Positions 41,875-56,312 are shown, counted from the stretch's first letter. The stretch: DNA of 64,000 nt from Ascaris suum (GCA_013433145.1 CM024190.1:7168120-7232119), one strand, 5' to 3'. Translations and numbers: made by a program. The notes: a model not told the origin generated them from the sequence alone.

Positions 41875-44800
41875 GCCTAGTATTAGGTTTCTTTTAGTTA
41901 TCCGATTCCATTTCCCACAGATGCCATTCATAGTTTGTTGTCATGTAGTCATTTTCCATGATCTAAAGATCTCACCTTATTAGTCGTTTTAATGAAAACA
42001 AATTGTCAAAATATTTGCACCTAAATGACTACTAAATTTGTTGGTTAAATTTTTTTTAAGCCTTTAATTAATGGTTATTTTGATGTAATTATTGAGCATA
42101 GTTCCACCAATAGTTGAAATATAGGAGTACAGAAAAAAATAATAACAACGAATTGATTGATAATGCACACTTTAATCATCCCGAGTTTTTTTTTTGCTTG
42201 ATATTTCTCAGTTTTTGTTTGGGCATCTTCAACAATATTCTCCACTTTGCAACTCTCTGGTTTTAAATTTTTACGCTTATTTAAAACTTATGAAGATCTT
42301 ATTGAAGAAATTCAATGGATGCCGTAAGCTTCATTCAATCTGGAAACGAATGTCAACCACGTAAATCTGAATTCGCGGGGTGGCAATTCTGGTGGGAGGG
42401 GGAGGGGTAGATTAAAGTTGCAAAAAGAAAAAACTATGTTGCTCTCAATAACTGGAAATCTGAGAAAACCATAACGCCTATTAGAATTTTTTAACTTCAT
42501 CGTACGTCGTATGCAGCTAGGCGGAAAAAATTATGTTGAAAGAGCGGTGTCCTTGAAATATGTGTCGGATGCGATGCGGAAAATGATACTTACAACAATT
42601 GGGACCCCAATCCTCATATCTCCACTGAGTGCCTTCTTGATTTTCTCACCACATTCACCTCTCTTCTCCCCCTCCTCCCTCCCCCTTAAATCCATTACAT
42701 CCAATGTTTTCCCGAGTTATTCCTAAAGGCTCTGGAGAGTATCCAACTTTCCGGAACCTATAAGAATAGTCTGGGAAAAGAGAGATCATCGTAAGAAATG
42801 ACATGCACATTGACACATTTTACCATTGCATGCAAGCTAAAGCGAATATTATGGGCGCTTATAAAAACATGCTGATATTCATAAGCAGAGAGTGAGAGAA
42901 GTGCGATGCTTACATACGTATATTGGAGTGTGAGAAGTTAGCTTCCTATATTCAGATTGCATGCAGCGTTATAAAAAGGTTTTCACGTTGATAGCTTATA
43001 GAACGATGGAATTTTATTGAAGTTTAGAAAAAAAAAAGTTGAGAAAAGCGTTAGGAAGTGTCGATCAACGACGATCCACAACACTAGAAGAAACCTTCGA
43101 TTATGAACTCCTTGTTATCGTAGTATCTTTGCACGCTCATTCGTCATTGTTGCTCGCTAATAAATAAGTAACGAAGTACGCCAAAACAGCTGCCACGATA
43201 TGCGCTTTTGCTTTCCATTCAGCAGACCACCCACTTTCATAAGTAATGGAACTATGAGAAAAGCATCTTTGAAAAAAAAAAATTCGTTATTCTATGGTTG
43301 GACTGGCGTAAAACGAAAATCTAACCAGTATAAAATGGATGGGAATGGCTTAACGGATTGGAATATCTAGATGTCGTTTTGCAATTGATGAGTGATGCAT
43401 CTTACATACGCCAAACTTTATTGGTTCGAAAGTTGAAACTGCCACTTAAACGGACAGCCAGTATATTATTGCAAATGTTCTATTTTTTTGCAAGTAATTT
43501 ATGAAAGCTGATAGTTCATTGCGCAGAATTGCAAAAGTACATTTTTTGCAATTTTACTGGAAAATTTACGAGCATAACGATATTATCTCAGATTTATTCA
43601 GTTGGATAAGCTTTAAATGGATTGTTATTAAATGCAATAAAGAAACATACAATTATATTTGTCGAAACGATTTTATTTATACACTCATAATGATAAACTT
43701 CTTAGAGTACTTTCTGCTGTATTTTTGAGTTTGTGAACGTCAACTGATCGGTTATTAACTGACAACTTTGTGTAAAAACATATACATTATTCCACGTTCT
43801 TTAGTGCGTTTCCTATTATTTGTTTAGCGTCGAGCAGAATAATGCAAAAAAAAAAAAAAAAAAAATTGTGATTGTGATTGTGATTATTCGGCTAAAGAAA
43901 GAAAAAAAAAATGAAAAACGAAAAATGAAGATTTTTAGCCTGGCATATATGGAGTCATAGATATCAACAAGGTGAGGAAGTTGTTGAGTATAGAAAAGCT
44001 GGCACTATCTGGTTGTCAGCAATGAAAAATTATCTTCCAAGGTAACAGCAACCGATTGTTGAAAACTTTGAGAATCACAATAAAGGGCATTGCGATAACT
44101 CTTCAATACTAGGCATTAAAAAAAAAACAAAACTACAACGGAGGAGCCGTTCATCGGGTGTATCTCTTGTCGACCTGAAATTGCCTGGTATAATTTTTTT
44201 TTTTAAAGGAAAACAATCGAAATAGTATGATTATCTGCACGAAATACCATAACTGCTTTTATGTTTTCTTAGAGTTCGGCATGTTGAATATGTCAGTATT
44301 CTATCACTGTTATTTTAAGAAGAAGAAGAAAAAAAAAAAAAACAGCAAATGAAAAAGAAATAAAAATATTATTTCCACTCAACAACTATGATATTTTTTT
44401 AAATGATTTCGTATAGAATTTCATTAGTGGATGTTAGAATTGGAAAATTTCTTTCACCATTGTAAAAGATCGCTTCAATAAATTCCACTTTATTTGTTGT
44501 TCTTTTTTGCAATCAACTAAATTTGCTAACTCTAAAAGAATCTACTAACATTGTAAAATGCTCTCATTGAAAAGAAGGAAATAATAAAATGAAAAGGTAT
44601 TTCCACGTTTCATTTCCTCTTTCATTCTTACCTGTCGCCGTTGTTTTTCATTGTTACATTTTACCTTCGTTTTATCGCTCTCACCTTTTATGTTAAAATT
44701 CGTAAAAGTTTGTTAATGTTTTCATTTCAAGTTCTATTCGATAGTTGTTGATTGCCTAAACATTTGGGAAAATACGTTGGTAAACTTGGCTACAAGGATA

Positions 44801-45537
44801 TTCTTAGCTCTAACAATTATTTCCGGTCTAGTGTGATTTCTGTACTTTTAGTTGTCTTTTTCTAAACTATTTACTGCAGATGCGATGCATTTATTGCTGT
44901 TTTAGCGTTTAATTGGTTTATATCTCTTTCATTGCATCGTTGGACGATTATCCGTCTCACTTATTGTATGATCTTGTGTTGATTTTTAGCTAATTGCTTT
45001 TCTTTTCTTTTTCTTTCCACTTAAAAAAAATTTCTCTCCATTGAAAAATGAATTTCACAATGAAATCATTATCGATATAATTAAGAAATTTTTGATAATA
45101 GTAGCGTTAATATTTCTCTCATAAAACATTCCTAATTATTTATTAGATATAACCGATTGGCGCAAGTGTTAGTTGTTTCGTTTTGGAATTGAAGAGATGT
45201 TTCACGATGGAGAAATTTCTAATCTTTTAAATCGTGAGCACTTCACACTATCACCTATGAAATCTCTTTTTCGTTCACAGAGATGGGGAGAGGAGGGGGG
45301 GTGGGGGTGGGGGGAAGAGGGAGGGGAACGCAGTTACTATCTGTGATCATGGAAGAAAAAATTGAAATATTTATTTACTTCATTCTTATACAGTAGTAAA
45401 ATGAGAAAGTTGTTCCCGGTTACCTTTATCGTTCATGTGGATAGTTGTGACATTCTCATTTTACTTTTCAACATCAACTTCATCAAATCGCTTGTATCCT
45501 ATGTTTGCATACTTGTTTCCCTCCCTCTTCTTCTCAT

Positions 45538-45568
45538 CCTCCTCCTCCTCCTCCTCCTCCTCCTCCTC
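45538..45568. repeat. (CCT)n trinucleotide array
   Basis: About ten CCT units. Confidence 0.95.
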
Positions 45569-48252
45569 GTCAAGTTTAGGACAACCATAGAAAAGTGAAA
45601 ATTTTTAGCGAAAGTTTATAGTGAATTGGCAAGCCACCAGAGCTCACTTTAAATTCAAATTCATATTCAACATCGTTATTATTGATGTTATTTCCGTGAA
45701 TTGGATATGACGAGCTTTGCTGTGCTATTAATGTAATTACGCCGAAAACTATTTTCGCGTTGGACTGTTTTGAAAAAAAAAAGAATTTCAGCATTTTTCA
45801 ATAATTTTCAATGCATTTTTACCAGTTCATTCCGCAAATATCTAAAAATTTATGGCTTGCAATTCATCTAATTAGACAGTACGACAGAAAGCTACGAGAA
45901 AGGAACGAGGTGGTGGTGGGGGGGGGGGGGGTGATTATAGAAGAGAGTACGTGTTGTTTCTATGACTCAGTGACTATTGCAAAATCTATTCCTTGTAAGG
46001 GATGAAAGACAGGCGTTAGACGATTGCAACAAAGAAGTGAGCGTTGTGCGCACGCTGCACGTTATGCCTGTAACGCTCTCTCTCTCTCTCTCTGTTGCAT
46101 CCCCCCACGCAGATGCGTACGGGTCCCTCTTCGATGTGAGATGCGCAAATATGATGCCGTTGTTCGAGTTGATGTTTTAAGGATATGATGCTTATATTTG
46201 TTATTTTATCTACTATGTCCTTTGTATTTAAATTCTCTAAGAATGACCATCTCAAATTGACTTGAATAGTGAAGCCATGAAAAAATTGACGAATATTTCA
46301 ATGATAATAGCAGAAAACGTCGAGAATAATGAGGAAACTATGATGTGCTACTAGCAGTCATTTGATAATAATTAGTTTACTTGAAGTTTACTTGAATCGA
46401 CAAAAGCAGACTTATTAATTAGGCAGGTAAAAATTACTCAGACTTAGGTTATCATTTGGTAATTAGCTAATAAGTAGTAATAGTTTTGTAAAATATTTAG
46501 TAAAACATAAAAACTTCCACAAAATATCGCTCACCTTTATACTGTGTTAGCTGGGAAAAGAAGCATAAAAAAGTATTCTGCGCTGAAATGTTGCTATATT
46601 TTGAGAAAAACCGAAGATAATTTCCTCTCATTTCAACCTTAATCCTCTTTTTTGCTATGTATTCACCGTCCATTTAGTGTTTAATGAGGTCGTTTTTTCA
46701 AAATCAAATGCAAAAATAGTTTGCTTAATGAGGCATCCTCATAATAATGCGTTTGTTTTTACCCGATAATTGTTCGGTTTTGTGTTATGCTGTTTTTTTA
46801 GATGTTTGTATTTTGTTTTGCTTATCAGTTATCATCTATCACTTTATCATTTGCCACCTATCACCTTATCAATTATCACCTTTTTTTGAAGGGACATTAA
46901 ATTTTTTAACGAATTTTACAAGGAGTACTCTCAATATCTCATGGATCTCTGAAAAAAAAAATGCTAAGAAATCAGTGACCATTTTCAATTTTTTATGGTC
47001 TCTATTCTTCTCAAATTCTATTTTCGCCAATCGGATGCCTCATCAATGCTCATATTTTCATACAATAGTCGAAATTTTTTAAAATTAAACCTGTCGAATA
47101 TGCGATCGTTCTAGGAAATTATGAATTTCTTTTTTTTTTCTTCAAAAAAAGAGACACATCTCCTTCCCACTCCATGTGGGTTTTCACTTCCACCGTAATG
47201 CAGCATCTAATACAGAATATATCCACATAGAATTTCAATATACTATTTTTTTTTCTACCTTAAGAGGAAAATGTAGGAATTTTTAATTATATTTTCGCCT
47301 TTTTTTTCTCTCTTTTATTTCGCTAATTTTTACCGAAATTACAAAAAAAAAACCCAACTTTTGCATTAAATGAAAAAAAAAACGATTGGAAAAATGCGTA
47401 AACGAATTCGAAATTGTTTCGTTAGTCATCGTTAAGTGTGATTTTATATTTGGGCGTTAGACGGTGTACAAAATCTGGTTTCAATACGACCATCGTTGAG
47501 CATATAGACCTGCACAATCGTTCATTGCAACATTTCGACTTCAAATATTTCTACGTTATTTACTTTTCTTACCTTTTTTATCATTTTTAAATCGAAATTT
47601 GCAGTAATAAAATATTTAATTATTTGTTCTTATTGCAATTTTATATCGTAGTTAATTTTTATAGTCTAAAGTAGTTGATTTAGTGGATTGAAACAAAAAC
47701 GGCATCCATTGCATTTTGGCTCAAATGAAAAAAAAGAGCCTGAGCCAAGTAGTTTTGAAGTAAATTTTACACACTTTCCTCTGTTATCAATCGAGACTGC
47801 GCTTGTCGCGAAATTTATTCCGTTTGAATTTCGCGGTTTTAGAAATAATTGGCTCTTTGCCAGGTAAATATTCTGTATGATAGGAGCAATTTTTTTAAAG
47901 CGAATATAACAATTGTTTTTGGTTGATTTTGCGGCAGTTGACATCTTTTGGCTTTTTTCCATTTGATTTATTACGTTTGTCAATTGCTGTAGCGTTTCGA
48001 TCGTAGGATTCACCTATATTCTAAGCATAAAAATCCTTGACAACGTCAATTCCCCCTCCCATTTCCCCTCCCACCAATTCCCACCCCTTCATTCCCCCTC
48101 CCCTCCTCCACTCCTCCTCTTCCCCTCCCTTCTTCTATTTCCACTTCGCTTCCCACCCTTAACGCTCCAGAAATTTCCCTCCTTTGCGAATAATTTGAAA
48201 TAGGAAAATTTTCACCTGAGAGTTCGACGGAGGTGAAGGACAGAGAGTCTAT

Positions 48253-48258
<6 letters not shown>

Positions 48259-48311
<53 letters not shown>
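48259..48311. repeat. (GA)n microsatellite, about 26 units
   Basis: An uninterrupted GA dinucleotide array. Confidence 0.97.
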
Positions 48312-48312
<1 letters not shown>

Positions 48313-50037
48313 AAGGGATAGGGCTTTTGATAAGTTTATTTCATCTGGAGACTAAAATATTCGCCGCAATTCGTTTCAACTCGTTTGTCACCGTTGTTTG
48401 TAGTCTTTTTTTTCTTTGTTTACAGTGGTTGAATTGTATTTTCTTCTTTTTATTTCTCTCTCAACTCTAACAAATGAGAACACAGAGTGCGCCGCATAGG
48501 TGAGGTCAGGTTAGAGGTTCGGCTACGTTGAATGTTGCTTGCAACTATGTTTGTCTGCACACATATTGCATTTTGGCTACTCTCAACTTTAATTTCTCTA
48601 TCTTTTTTGATTTACCATATTATTTATAAAAGATTTTTTTCTTTTACTAACAGTCTTTTTTTTACTGATTACATTAAATTTTAAAACTCTCAATTAATGT
48701 TTTATTAATTTTATTCACTTTTTCGTTATAGCTATCTTTTCTAATAATATTTTTTCGATGTTTCTCTATCTGTTTGATTGTTTCTCAATGATCTTTTCGT
48801 TGAATCTTTTTTCTCATTTATTTTATCATCTATAGTGAATAGCTGATCTCTCGTCCTCTCTTTTACAGTCGTATTTGAATTTTTCTTTTTTATATCTTTC
48901 CAACCTAACTCTTTCTTTTCATATGTTCTTTTTTTTGGTTATTTTGTAATTCAATTGTTCAAATATGACAAAGCAATGAAAATATTTTAGCTTAATTACA
49001 GATTGATGAAGGACTAATCGTTATTAGCATATTTCCGTTTTTTTTTTTGCATTACTCTTAATTAAAACATCCGCGATTATGCGCTTTTTATTCGTATTAA
49101 ATTTAATAAGGCAATTGTACTGTTGGAATTTTTATTGCTTTAAAAAAATTTTTTCGCATATTTGGTTTCTTGCCAAATTCATCGCCATTGATAAGTTGCC
49201 AAAAAAAAAGTTTTTTTTTGAAGTAAACGAAATTTAAAAAAAAAAAAGTAATAATAAAACAAAAAATTATTAATCGTTATTATAAATCCCGACAGAGAAT
49301 ATTTTTAGAAGTATATCGTCAAGATCGCAAATTATACATCATAAACGCGTTCATTACGTTACGTTTCAATGAGACAACATTCGAGCTAATTTGCTATCGA
49401 TAGTCAAATATGCAAATAGTTTGCGACCTGGTATCGATTCGTTTTGAATAGGTAATGAAAGCAACGATCACCTCAACGAAAACCTATTTCTGAGTAATAA
49501 TTAGTAAGTTTTGTTGATTAGTATATTTTGTTCGATTTATACATTTTCGGAAACCATTACAAAATAAAATAATCCCACTTTCTTTCACGTTTCTGTGAGC
49601 AGTTGTTTACAGCAAAAAAAAAAAAAAAGAAGAAATTATTGAGTAACAATATTTGCGAATTTTTTTTTTTTTTTAGCTGACAAAATTTTAATAAATTTCC
49701 ATATTTTTATGATTTTGAATATTCTTTTCTCTCGTTCATCAACATTCATTTCCTCTATCCATCTCTCTCTCTTTTTTTTTCCAACTCATTCTCTTCATAT
49801 TTCATCTTATTATTTTATTCGATAATTGATATAATAGTGGCATCTATTGAAAGTTTTTTTTGTTGAATTTTTCTAACCTCTGCGTAGGTTTGCTTTAATT
49901 ACCTGTAGAGGTAATAAATATGATTTTTTTTCTCTTTTTCTTGGTATTTATCGTGTACTAAATTAGATGAGAAGAAGGGGGGGGGGGGGGGAAGGTTGCG
50001 AACCTGCTCATCTCCCTTTTTTTTCTAGTTTCTCCAC

Positions 50038-50309
50038 CTGTTCGTATGTGATACACGTTTATTCTTTCAATAAGCTTCGACATTTCCCCTAGTGTGCAAT
50101 AAGCGTTCATCATACGGAACGAAATTGTGCGATATGTCGCGTAACGATCGAGGATGGCGCTTATTTTTTGTTGATGTTTCGCCGTATCTTGTTGCCATCT
50201 GCTGAGTTCTTGCCTGCGAGCCACAACGGTACCAATCACTGTCGTAGCGTTTGTTGCCTTCCACTCATGGCTTTCTTCTATTTGGTCGTTTTGTATACTT
50301 AGGCAGCTT
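50038..50309 (-). CDS. Candidate orphan exon, minus strand
   Basis: In a GC-richer island between two poly-G blocks, a minus-strand frame is open for about 90 codons. It is bounded by an acceptor-like CACAACAG (exon start 50309) and a consensus donor (ACAG then GTGGAG, exon end 50038). It reads as a charged helical segment including RQELSRWQQDTAKHQQKI, SAILDRYATYRTISFRMM and GEMSKLIERINVYHIR. The frame remains open across the donor, so the boundary is a proposal. I do not recognise a family. An alpha-helical or coiled-coil segment is the most that can be said. Partner exons are not visible. Confidence 0.35.
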
Positions 50310-50334
50310 CTGTTGTGGGTCATAGAACTTAAGT

Positions 50335-50364
50335 GGGGGGGGGGGGGGGGGAGGGGGGGGGGGG
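50335..50364 (+). repeat. G17-A-G12 tract
   Basis: Two long G runs separated by a single A, the strongest quadruplex-forming site in the window. Confidence 0.95.
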
Positions 50365-51420
50365 TAGGAAGTAGGGTAGGGGGATAGAGCAGTAAATAAA
50401 GTAAATCTCATTTCTTTTACTCTTTCAGTCATCAATGGTTGCATCAACAGTCTAGCTAGAGGCGTCAATCAGTTGTTTCTCTAATCAATGAAACAATCGC
50501 GCTAAAAATCCCTTATATTGATTTATAAATTTGTTGATTTATCGTTTTTGGTTGTAAAATAACAATCGACGCATTTATTGTTGAAATTTTTCTCGCGATT
50601 TCTTTTTTTTTTTTTTTGTAGGAAAAAATATTCGATAAAATTCAACGTCAATATTTTAAGTATGAATTCATCGCACGAATTCGCTAATACACAACAATTA
50701 CTATTTGAATAAAACGCTTCAGCTATGAGTTTTCGATGTGTTTTATTTTATTTCGTTTTCGTTGATTTAACGCCTAACAATTATATTGGAAAATTTCAAT
50801 CCGGAAAATTATTCAAACTATTGGTATGAATATTTGGTTATAAAATAAACAAAAACAATTGAAATCGCCTAGTCGGTGGAAAAAAAATATCCGGAAAAAT
50901 TTCACTGAAAATACGGAAATGACGATTGAAATTAGCCGTTGTTGAGCATCGAAGATCAACGATCGTTGGTTAATCGTTCGGATGTCTAATTTCTTTTAAA
51001 AAAAAGCCGTAAATGTATTCGTAACTGCAATAAATATGCGATAGTATAGGTAAGAGTATGTTCAGGTAAAAAGCCATAAGGAAGGTATAAGGTGATTGAG
51101 TGGTACAAGTAGTAACGAATATGAGGAATATCAACTAATAATGGTAAATAAAAATGGTAGTGGGGCTGAAAATATTAGCCGTATCAGTAACATTGACTAA
51201 TCTCTGTTGGTAGTGATTATACTGATGAAAAAACAACAGTTGAAGGTGGTAATATTTAAACAGTAGTTAGTAATGTTTGTTGTTGCTGTTAGTGATAATA
51301 GTGTGATCTGCAACAACAATAAGAAATTGATAGTAGAGTTTCAATATTTTAGTTATAGTAATGAATATCAGTAAGGAATAACAGCAATTTATAACTCTGC
51401 TGTTATAATATTGGCCGTAT

Positions 51421-51540
51421 TAGACAATATTAATGGTATTTACACAGTAATAGTAATGGTAACAGTAATGGTAATAATAATAGTAATAGTAATATTAATA
51501 GTAATAATAATACTAATAGTAACAGTAATAATAATAGTTA
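51421..51540. repeat. Degenerate TAA/TAG/TAC trinucleotide array
   Basis: About 40 units of TAATAG-like triplets with single-base variants. It grows out of a wider region (from about 51120) enriched in AGTAAT-like words, which suggests repeated slippage and decay. Confidence 0.8.
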
Positions 51541-51541
51541 G

Positions 51542-54500
51542 TGTCTAATATGATAGCGAGGCCTGAAACTGCTGTTGTAAAACGTTTTACTTCTTCCACG
51601 TGTTTCATATCGCAGCGCTTTGAAGTGTTCTTATCGTCTTCTTGTGTCCTATCACTTCTTGTGTGTGGACCCTTCTTTTTGCTCTTTCTTTTTTCTATTC
51701 ATTTCGCTTCGTTTTTAGCTACGTTTTTCTCACTCTTCATTTCGTTCATATTAACCAAAATTAGACAAATTTAACGAACTACGAGACTAAGGGCTTTAAA
51801 TTAACAACGATCCTTTACTCGTGGAAAAGAAAGATTTCAGCTTATTTGAGCAACTAAAAACCAGAAGTGCCGAGTCTTTTTTTTTGGTTGATAAACTTTA
51901 TTTTTGCATATTTAATGAAGTGAGATGATAGTTTTATTGCTTGCGAATGATTCTTGTTATTGTTGTTGTCCTCATTTAAATACGAGTCTCGTCTCACATC
52001 TGCGATACTCTTCTCAGTGAAATATTCCCAAATTCAAATCTCATCAGCTGCTAGTTGAAGCACTTAATATGATTTTTATACAAGGAGATGTTTTGGCGTC
52101 TTTTAATTGTTAAGTGTTCATCTGCGAATCATACTATCCAATTCAACGTTTGAAGCCAAATTTGCATATAAACTAATTAAATTCTTACGCTAACAAAGAA
52201 TTTAAATATAAAACTGGAAAATCAAAAATCATAGTGTTTAGTTAATTCTGTTACCTGCTGTTTTTTTTTCATTTCGATTCTGTTCTTTATCGTCTAATTT
52301 GTGTACGTCAAGAGGAATAGCAGCCTATAGCTTTCATGTGGAAAGAGTCAATCAAATTACTCGTTGTATTTAAAGGTATAATCTCTGAATAATTTTTAAA
52401 AAATTCAAATAAAAATTCGAATTTAAATATTTAAATATATTTCGAATTTAAATAAGTTTAAAAAATTTTTTAAATTTCAATAGATTTTTTCTTTTGCATC
52501 AATAGAATTCAACGTTGAAATTAATTGATGTGTGAAGAAATTTTTGTTTTCCTAGGGGAAATTTTTACAGCGAATGATAACTCTTATTTGAATTAAGTTG
52601 AAAAATGTTCATTATGTGAACATTTAGTTAAACGGCCAAAAATATTAGCCAAAACGTTGAATGATTACCGTTTGGTCTTATAATGTCTCTAATTACTGTA
52701 TTACCTTTCAATTTTTGATGTGAGTATTACTTTTACTTGGTCTTATAACTTTTTACTGCATTACTTTTCAAAATTTCTATACCAATGTGGGATGTAAATC
52801 TGCTCATTAAGTGAAACTGTTGTTGTAAATAAAGAGCGCTTAATTTTTCAGAGGTTCAGTTTTATCCGTCCCCCCTCTACTCTCTCCCTCTCCTCCCCTT
52901 CCCCGTATATATTATTTCGAATCCTAGTTTTCATGCGTATGGCCTTTAGCATATATCGTTGTAAATGATATGTGCGCAGTCGTTTTTTTCTTCATTTCGT
53001 TACAATCGTTGGCGTTAAGTTCAACAACTGTTTGAAGTATTTTTAGCGTTGAATTATGTTTTAAATTCATTGCTGATCAATTTCGTTGCAATTTTAATCT
53101 CTTTGAGTTTTTCGTCGTTTTTATTTCGTTTCGGACGATGGGAATATTGTGGTAAACATTAGAACGCCAAACAAAAATATTAGATATGAGATGTTCAGAA
53201 TATATATAAATGAAATATGATTGCATTATAATTTCTTAGGCAGTATATGCCGCATTGAGAGCATCTAATCTAATTTTCGAATCTATATTGGCAGATATAC
53301 CTGTCGTAATGTCTATGAATTTCTTCGAATTTATTTTTATTTTTATTTTATCTTTTTTTTTTGTGTTTTGAAAGAAGCACCGCTTAAGACAAGCGGATGT
53401 CGTATCATTGGGCGCCATCACAACACACACACACACATATTACACGAATTGTTGGATAGTTCGAACAGGTCATTTCGAAATATGTACCTCAACGTGCAGC
53501 TGCTACTTGCCAGCTGGTTGGTTTGTTAGATTACGATGTGGCTGACTGATGTCTATTCTTCAGTGGCAAGTTGCCCTTTCTTATCACACACACACACACA
53601 CACACACAGCACACATACACACACCGTTCTCTATGAGGATTTGTATTTGTTCCGATAATCCCAACTGTTCCATTAAAAGTAAAGTGTAAACGAGTAAATT
53701 ATACAAAGAAAGCATTTGAAGAAATACAAAATATCGTTGAATTATTTGTTGATTTCTGGGGTAATGCTTGATGATCGACCTATTTTATTTATTTATCCAT
53801 TTATTCGTTTAATTATTTACTTTTTTTTTTTTGCATATCATTTTCAAAAGTGAACATGATGAGGATGATGTGTTTTTTCTTGATAAATTTAATACAGTCT
53901 ACATTATTTCGCTTTAATCGATCAACGTTTTCATCAATCTTAAGTTAGTGATTTTGGTGCATCCATATTTCTAATTTTTTTCCCATATTTTATTTTTTTT
54001 TTGAATCTTCTGACGATTAGTCTGTGATCTTCATAGAACATAATTGAAAATATTCGATGAATATATAGCAGACATATTCACACTTATTTACAACTCGACA
54101 AATTCACAAAAAAAAAAAAACGAAAAAAAAACATCGCCAGCCATAATACTTATAAAAATATTGGCTTTTCGCATTGAATATAAAATTTGCCCATCAAAAA
54201 AGCAAAAGAAACATCGTTTGTGATTTACATATGAAGTTGTTCCCAATCTGTGAAATCAATTTGCATATGAATTTTATTGTTTTTTTATGCAGATTTATTC
54301 ACGGCGAATATTATTTAGTTACTTTTTAACGAAAGCGCAGTAACGCTCGTAACGATGTTCTTATACCGAATAAATTGTTGTTTGCATAGTTGTTCGGTCA
54401 TCAGCGAGGTCATTCCAAATTTTTTTGTGGCGTTTAATAATGCGCAGCGATGCACACATGTGTGATTTGTGTTCCCTCATTTTGCCTGACGTTTCTTGCA

Positions 54501-54594
54501 TTTGTTTTCCTCTTTGAAATATATGACTATCTTGAACTGCTTTGTAAAAGTACGCAACGACATTTGCTTCTTACACGAGAGAGGGAGAGATTCC
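51542..54594. other. Gene desert continued
   Basis: AT-rich DNA with T runs, a CCCCTCT-rich patch at 52869-52903 and short CA arrays at about 53421-53438 and 53584-53610. No supported exon. Confidence 0.5.
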
Positions 54595-54610
54595 GGGGGG
54601 GGGGGGGGGG
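54595..54610 (+). repeat. G16 tract
   Basis: An unbroken run of 16 G preceded by GAGAGGGAGAGA and followed by purine-rich DNA. Confidence 0.92.
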
Positions 54611-55059
54611 AGGAGGAAGAGGGGAGCACTGTCGATTGAAGGTTGTTTCATCCTTCTTCATCGTAAGTTTCGCCATGTTTCATTGTCTGTAGACAGACAT
54701 AGTTAACAAAGGTGCGTTAAAAAAATGTTTAATTTTGATGATTGAAAAATGTTCTTACTTTATGTTTTGTTCGCGTATTAACTTAAGATATATGAAGATC
54801 TAGCTGGCATATATTCCTGTTTTTTTTTTTTTTTTTGGTTCTTTATGGGCAGTTTTTGAAAATTTTGCTGCCACTAGCTCCATGGAGTCGGAGCCGAATT
54901 TGAAGCGATTTATTTCGCAGAAATCGACATTGATATGTCTTTTTTCAGTTCTTCACTACTTTTTTGTTATGTCATAGGTCGATTTAACAGTGCTGTTGGT
55001 TTCGGTTAATTTCATTTAGGAAGCTTCAAGCAAGAAAGTTCAGTAAATCTGATAACGAT

Positions 55060-55347
55060 CTACAGATTTCGAGTGGAATCCCTTTTCGAGCTCAACGCTT
55101 TGCAGAGAGCGATTGTGGCAAGTAGCGTCATCGCGATCATTTCGCTCTCGTTGTAGAAGTCTTTCGCTTCGGTTCGATGATGATCGACAAAGAATATTCC
55201 AGTGATATGAGCCAGTCGCTGAGATGGGCTTATAAATTTATCCGGTGTGCTTTGTAATTGCCAAAAATGAAAGTCGAAAATTCCAGACATTTCCTTATGA
55301 ATCATCTGTTGGTGATGATGAAGTGAACGCGCAGAAATAATCCTCAC
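55060..55347 (-). CDS. Candidate coding island, strand uncertain
   Basis: A GC-richer island is open for 95 codons on the minus strand (including SPSQRLAHITGIFFVDHHRT and EAKDFYNESEMIAM) to TAG at 55060-55062. Part of it is also open on the + strand after an acceptor-like CTACAG, reading FELNALQRAIVASSVIAIIS to TAG. Both readings look protein-like, so I cannot choose between them. Family unknown. Confidence 0.2.
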   Translation of the reverse strand: MRIISARSLHHHQQMIHKEMSGIFDFHFWQLQSTPDKFISPSQRLAHITGIFFVDHHRTEAKDFYNESEMIAMTLLATIALCKALSSKRDSTRNL

Positions 55348-56309
55348 CTAATTTTTCTTGAATAAACTGAATTTTTATTACCATTAGCTCAAAAAGTCTA
55401 AATAATTGCAATAATAATTTAAATAAGTAAATGAATTCAAATGTAATAATAAAATTTTGAAAAAAAAAATCAAATAGATTCGGATATGTTCATTGAATTA
55501 AAAGCATTGAGTTGTTAAATTGGGCGCCCCGCTAAATTGTCGGTTGAGGCATTTCTCTTCTCATGGCATTCGATCATCAAAGTGAATGTCTATTCAACAA
55601 GTAAACCTCCAACTAGTCTTATTACACTATGCCGAATGCTTCACTTTTCGTTTTCTTTTTTTTTTTCTCACGCTTAGTTTGCTCATTTGTTTTCTTTCTT
55701 TCAACGTTGTTTTCTATTTCGATCGTTAAAAAAAATCTCGTAAATTCTATCTGTTAAATGAAAAGATTGCATAAAGCGGTAAATATTCACACTTTGATAC
55801 ATCGATAACCGAAGGGCTATTATTCATAAAACTTTACACTCCATGTTGTAGCGTTTTTTTTTTTTTTTTTTGTTTGTTTCTGTCAGAAAAGAAAGCAATC
55901 AAGCGGGTCGCATATTTGGAGCATTATAGCCTAGGAACTAATGGAATGTCTATAATAATGTATAGATAAGGAATGTTATCGAGGCGCCACTCTTGTTTCG
56001 TGAACGGCAATGATATATATTTTTTTTCAGTTCTTCTTCATCCATCGCTTTATTTGCGAGAAGTTATCGTCGCTTTTTTTAAAGCACCAATATGGTGCTT
56101 TGATATTTCTTAGTGATATATGCTTTAGCATATTCGTTTTTTAATGGAAATGTTCGTTTATAAAATTTTTCATTACAAACTTGTGCAATAGATTAATGTT
56201 TAGAACGATATTCGCGATCGATTCTAACCTGGGGCATTTTTTCCACCTTCATTCTCTCTTCTTATCACCTCTACATGCCAACTCTTTGAAGTGATTGATC
56301 TCCTGTTTT

Positions 56310-56312
56310 TTG

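Larger units (their letters stand above)
42730..50037. other. Gene desert
   Basis: About 7.3 kb with no supported exon. It contains G14 at 45918-45931, a CCT array at 45538-45568, a G-rich patch at 45285-45330, TATCACCTT-like repeats at about 46825-46885, a C/T-rich patch at 48048-48180 and a GA array at 48259-48311. Confidence 0.5.
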
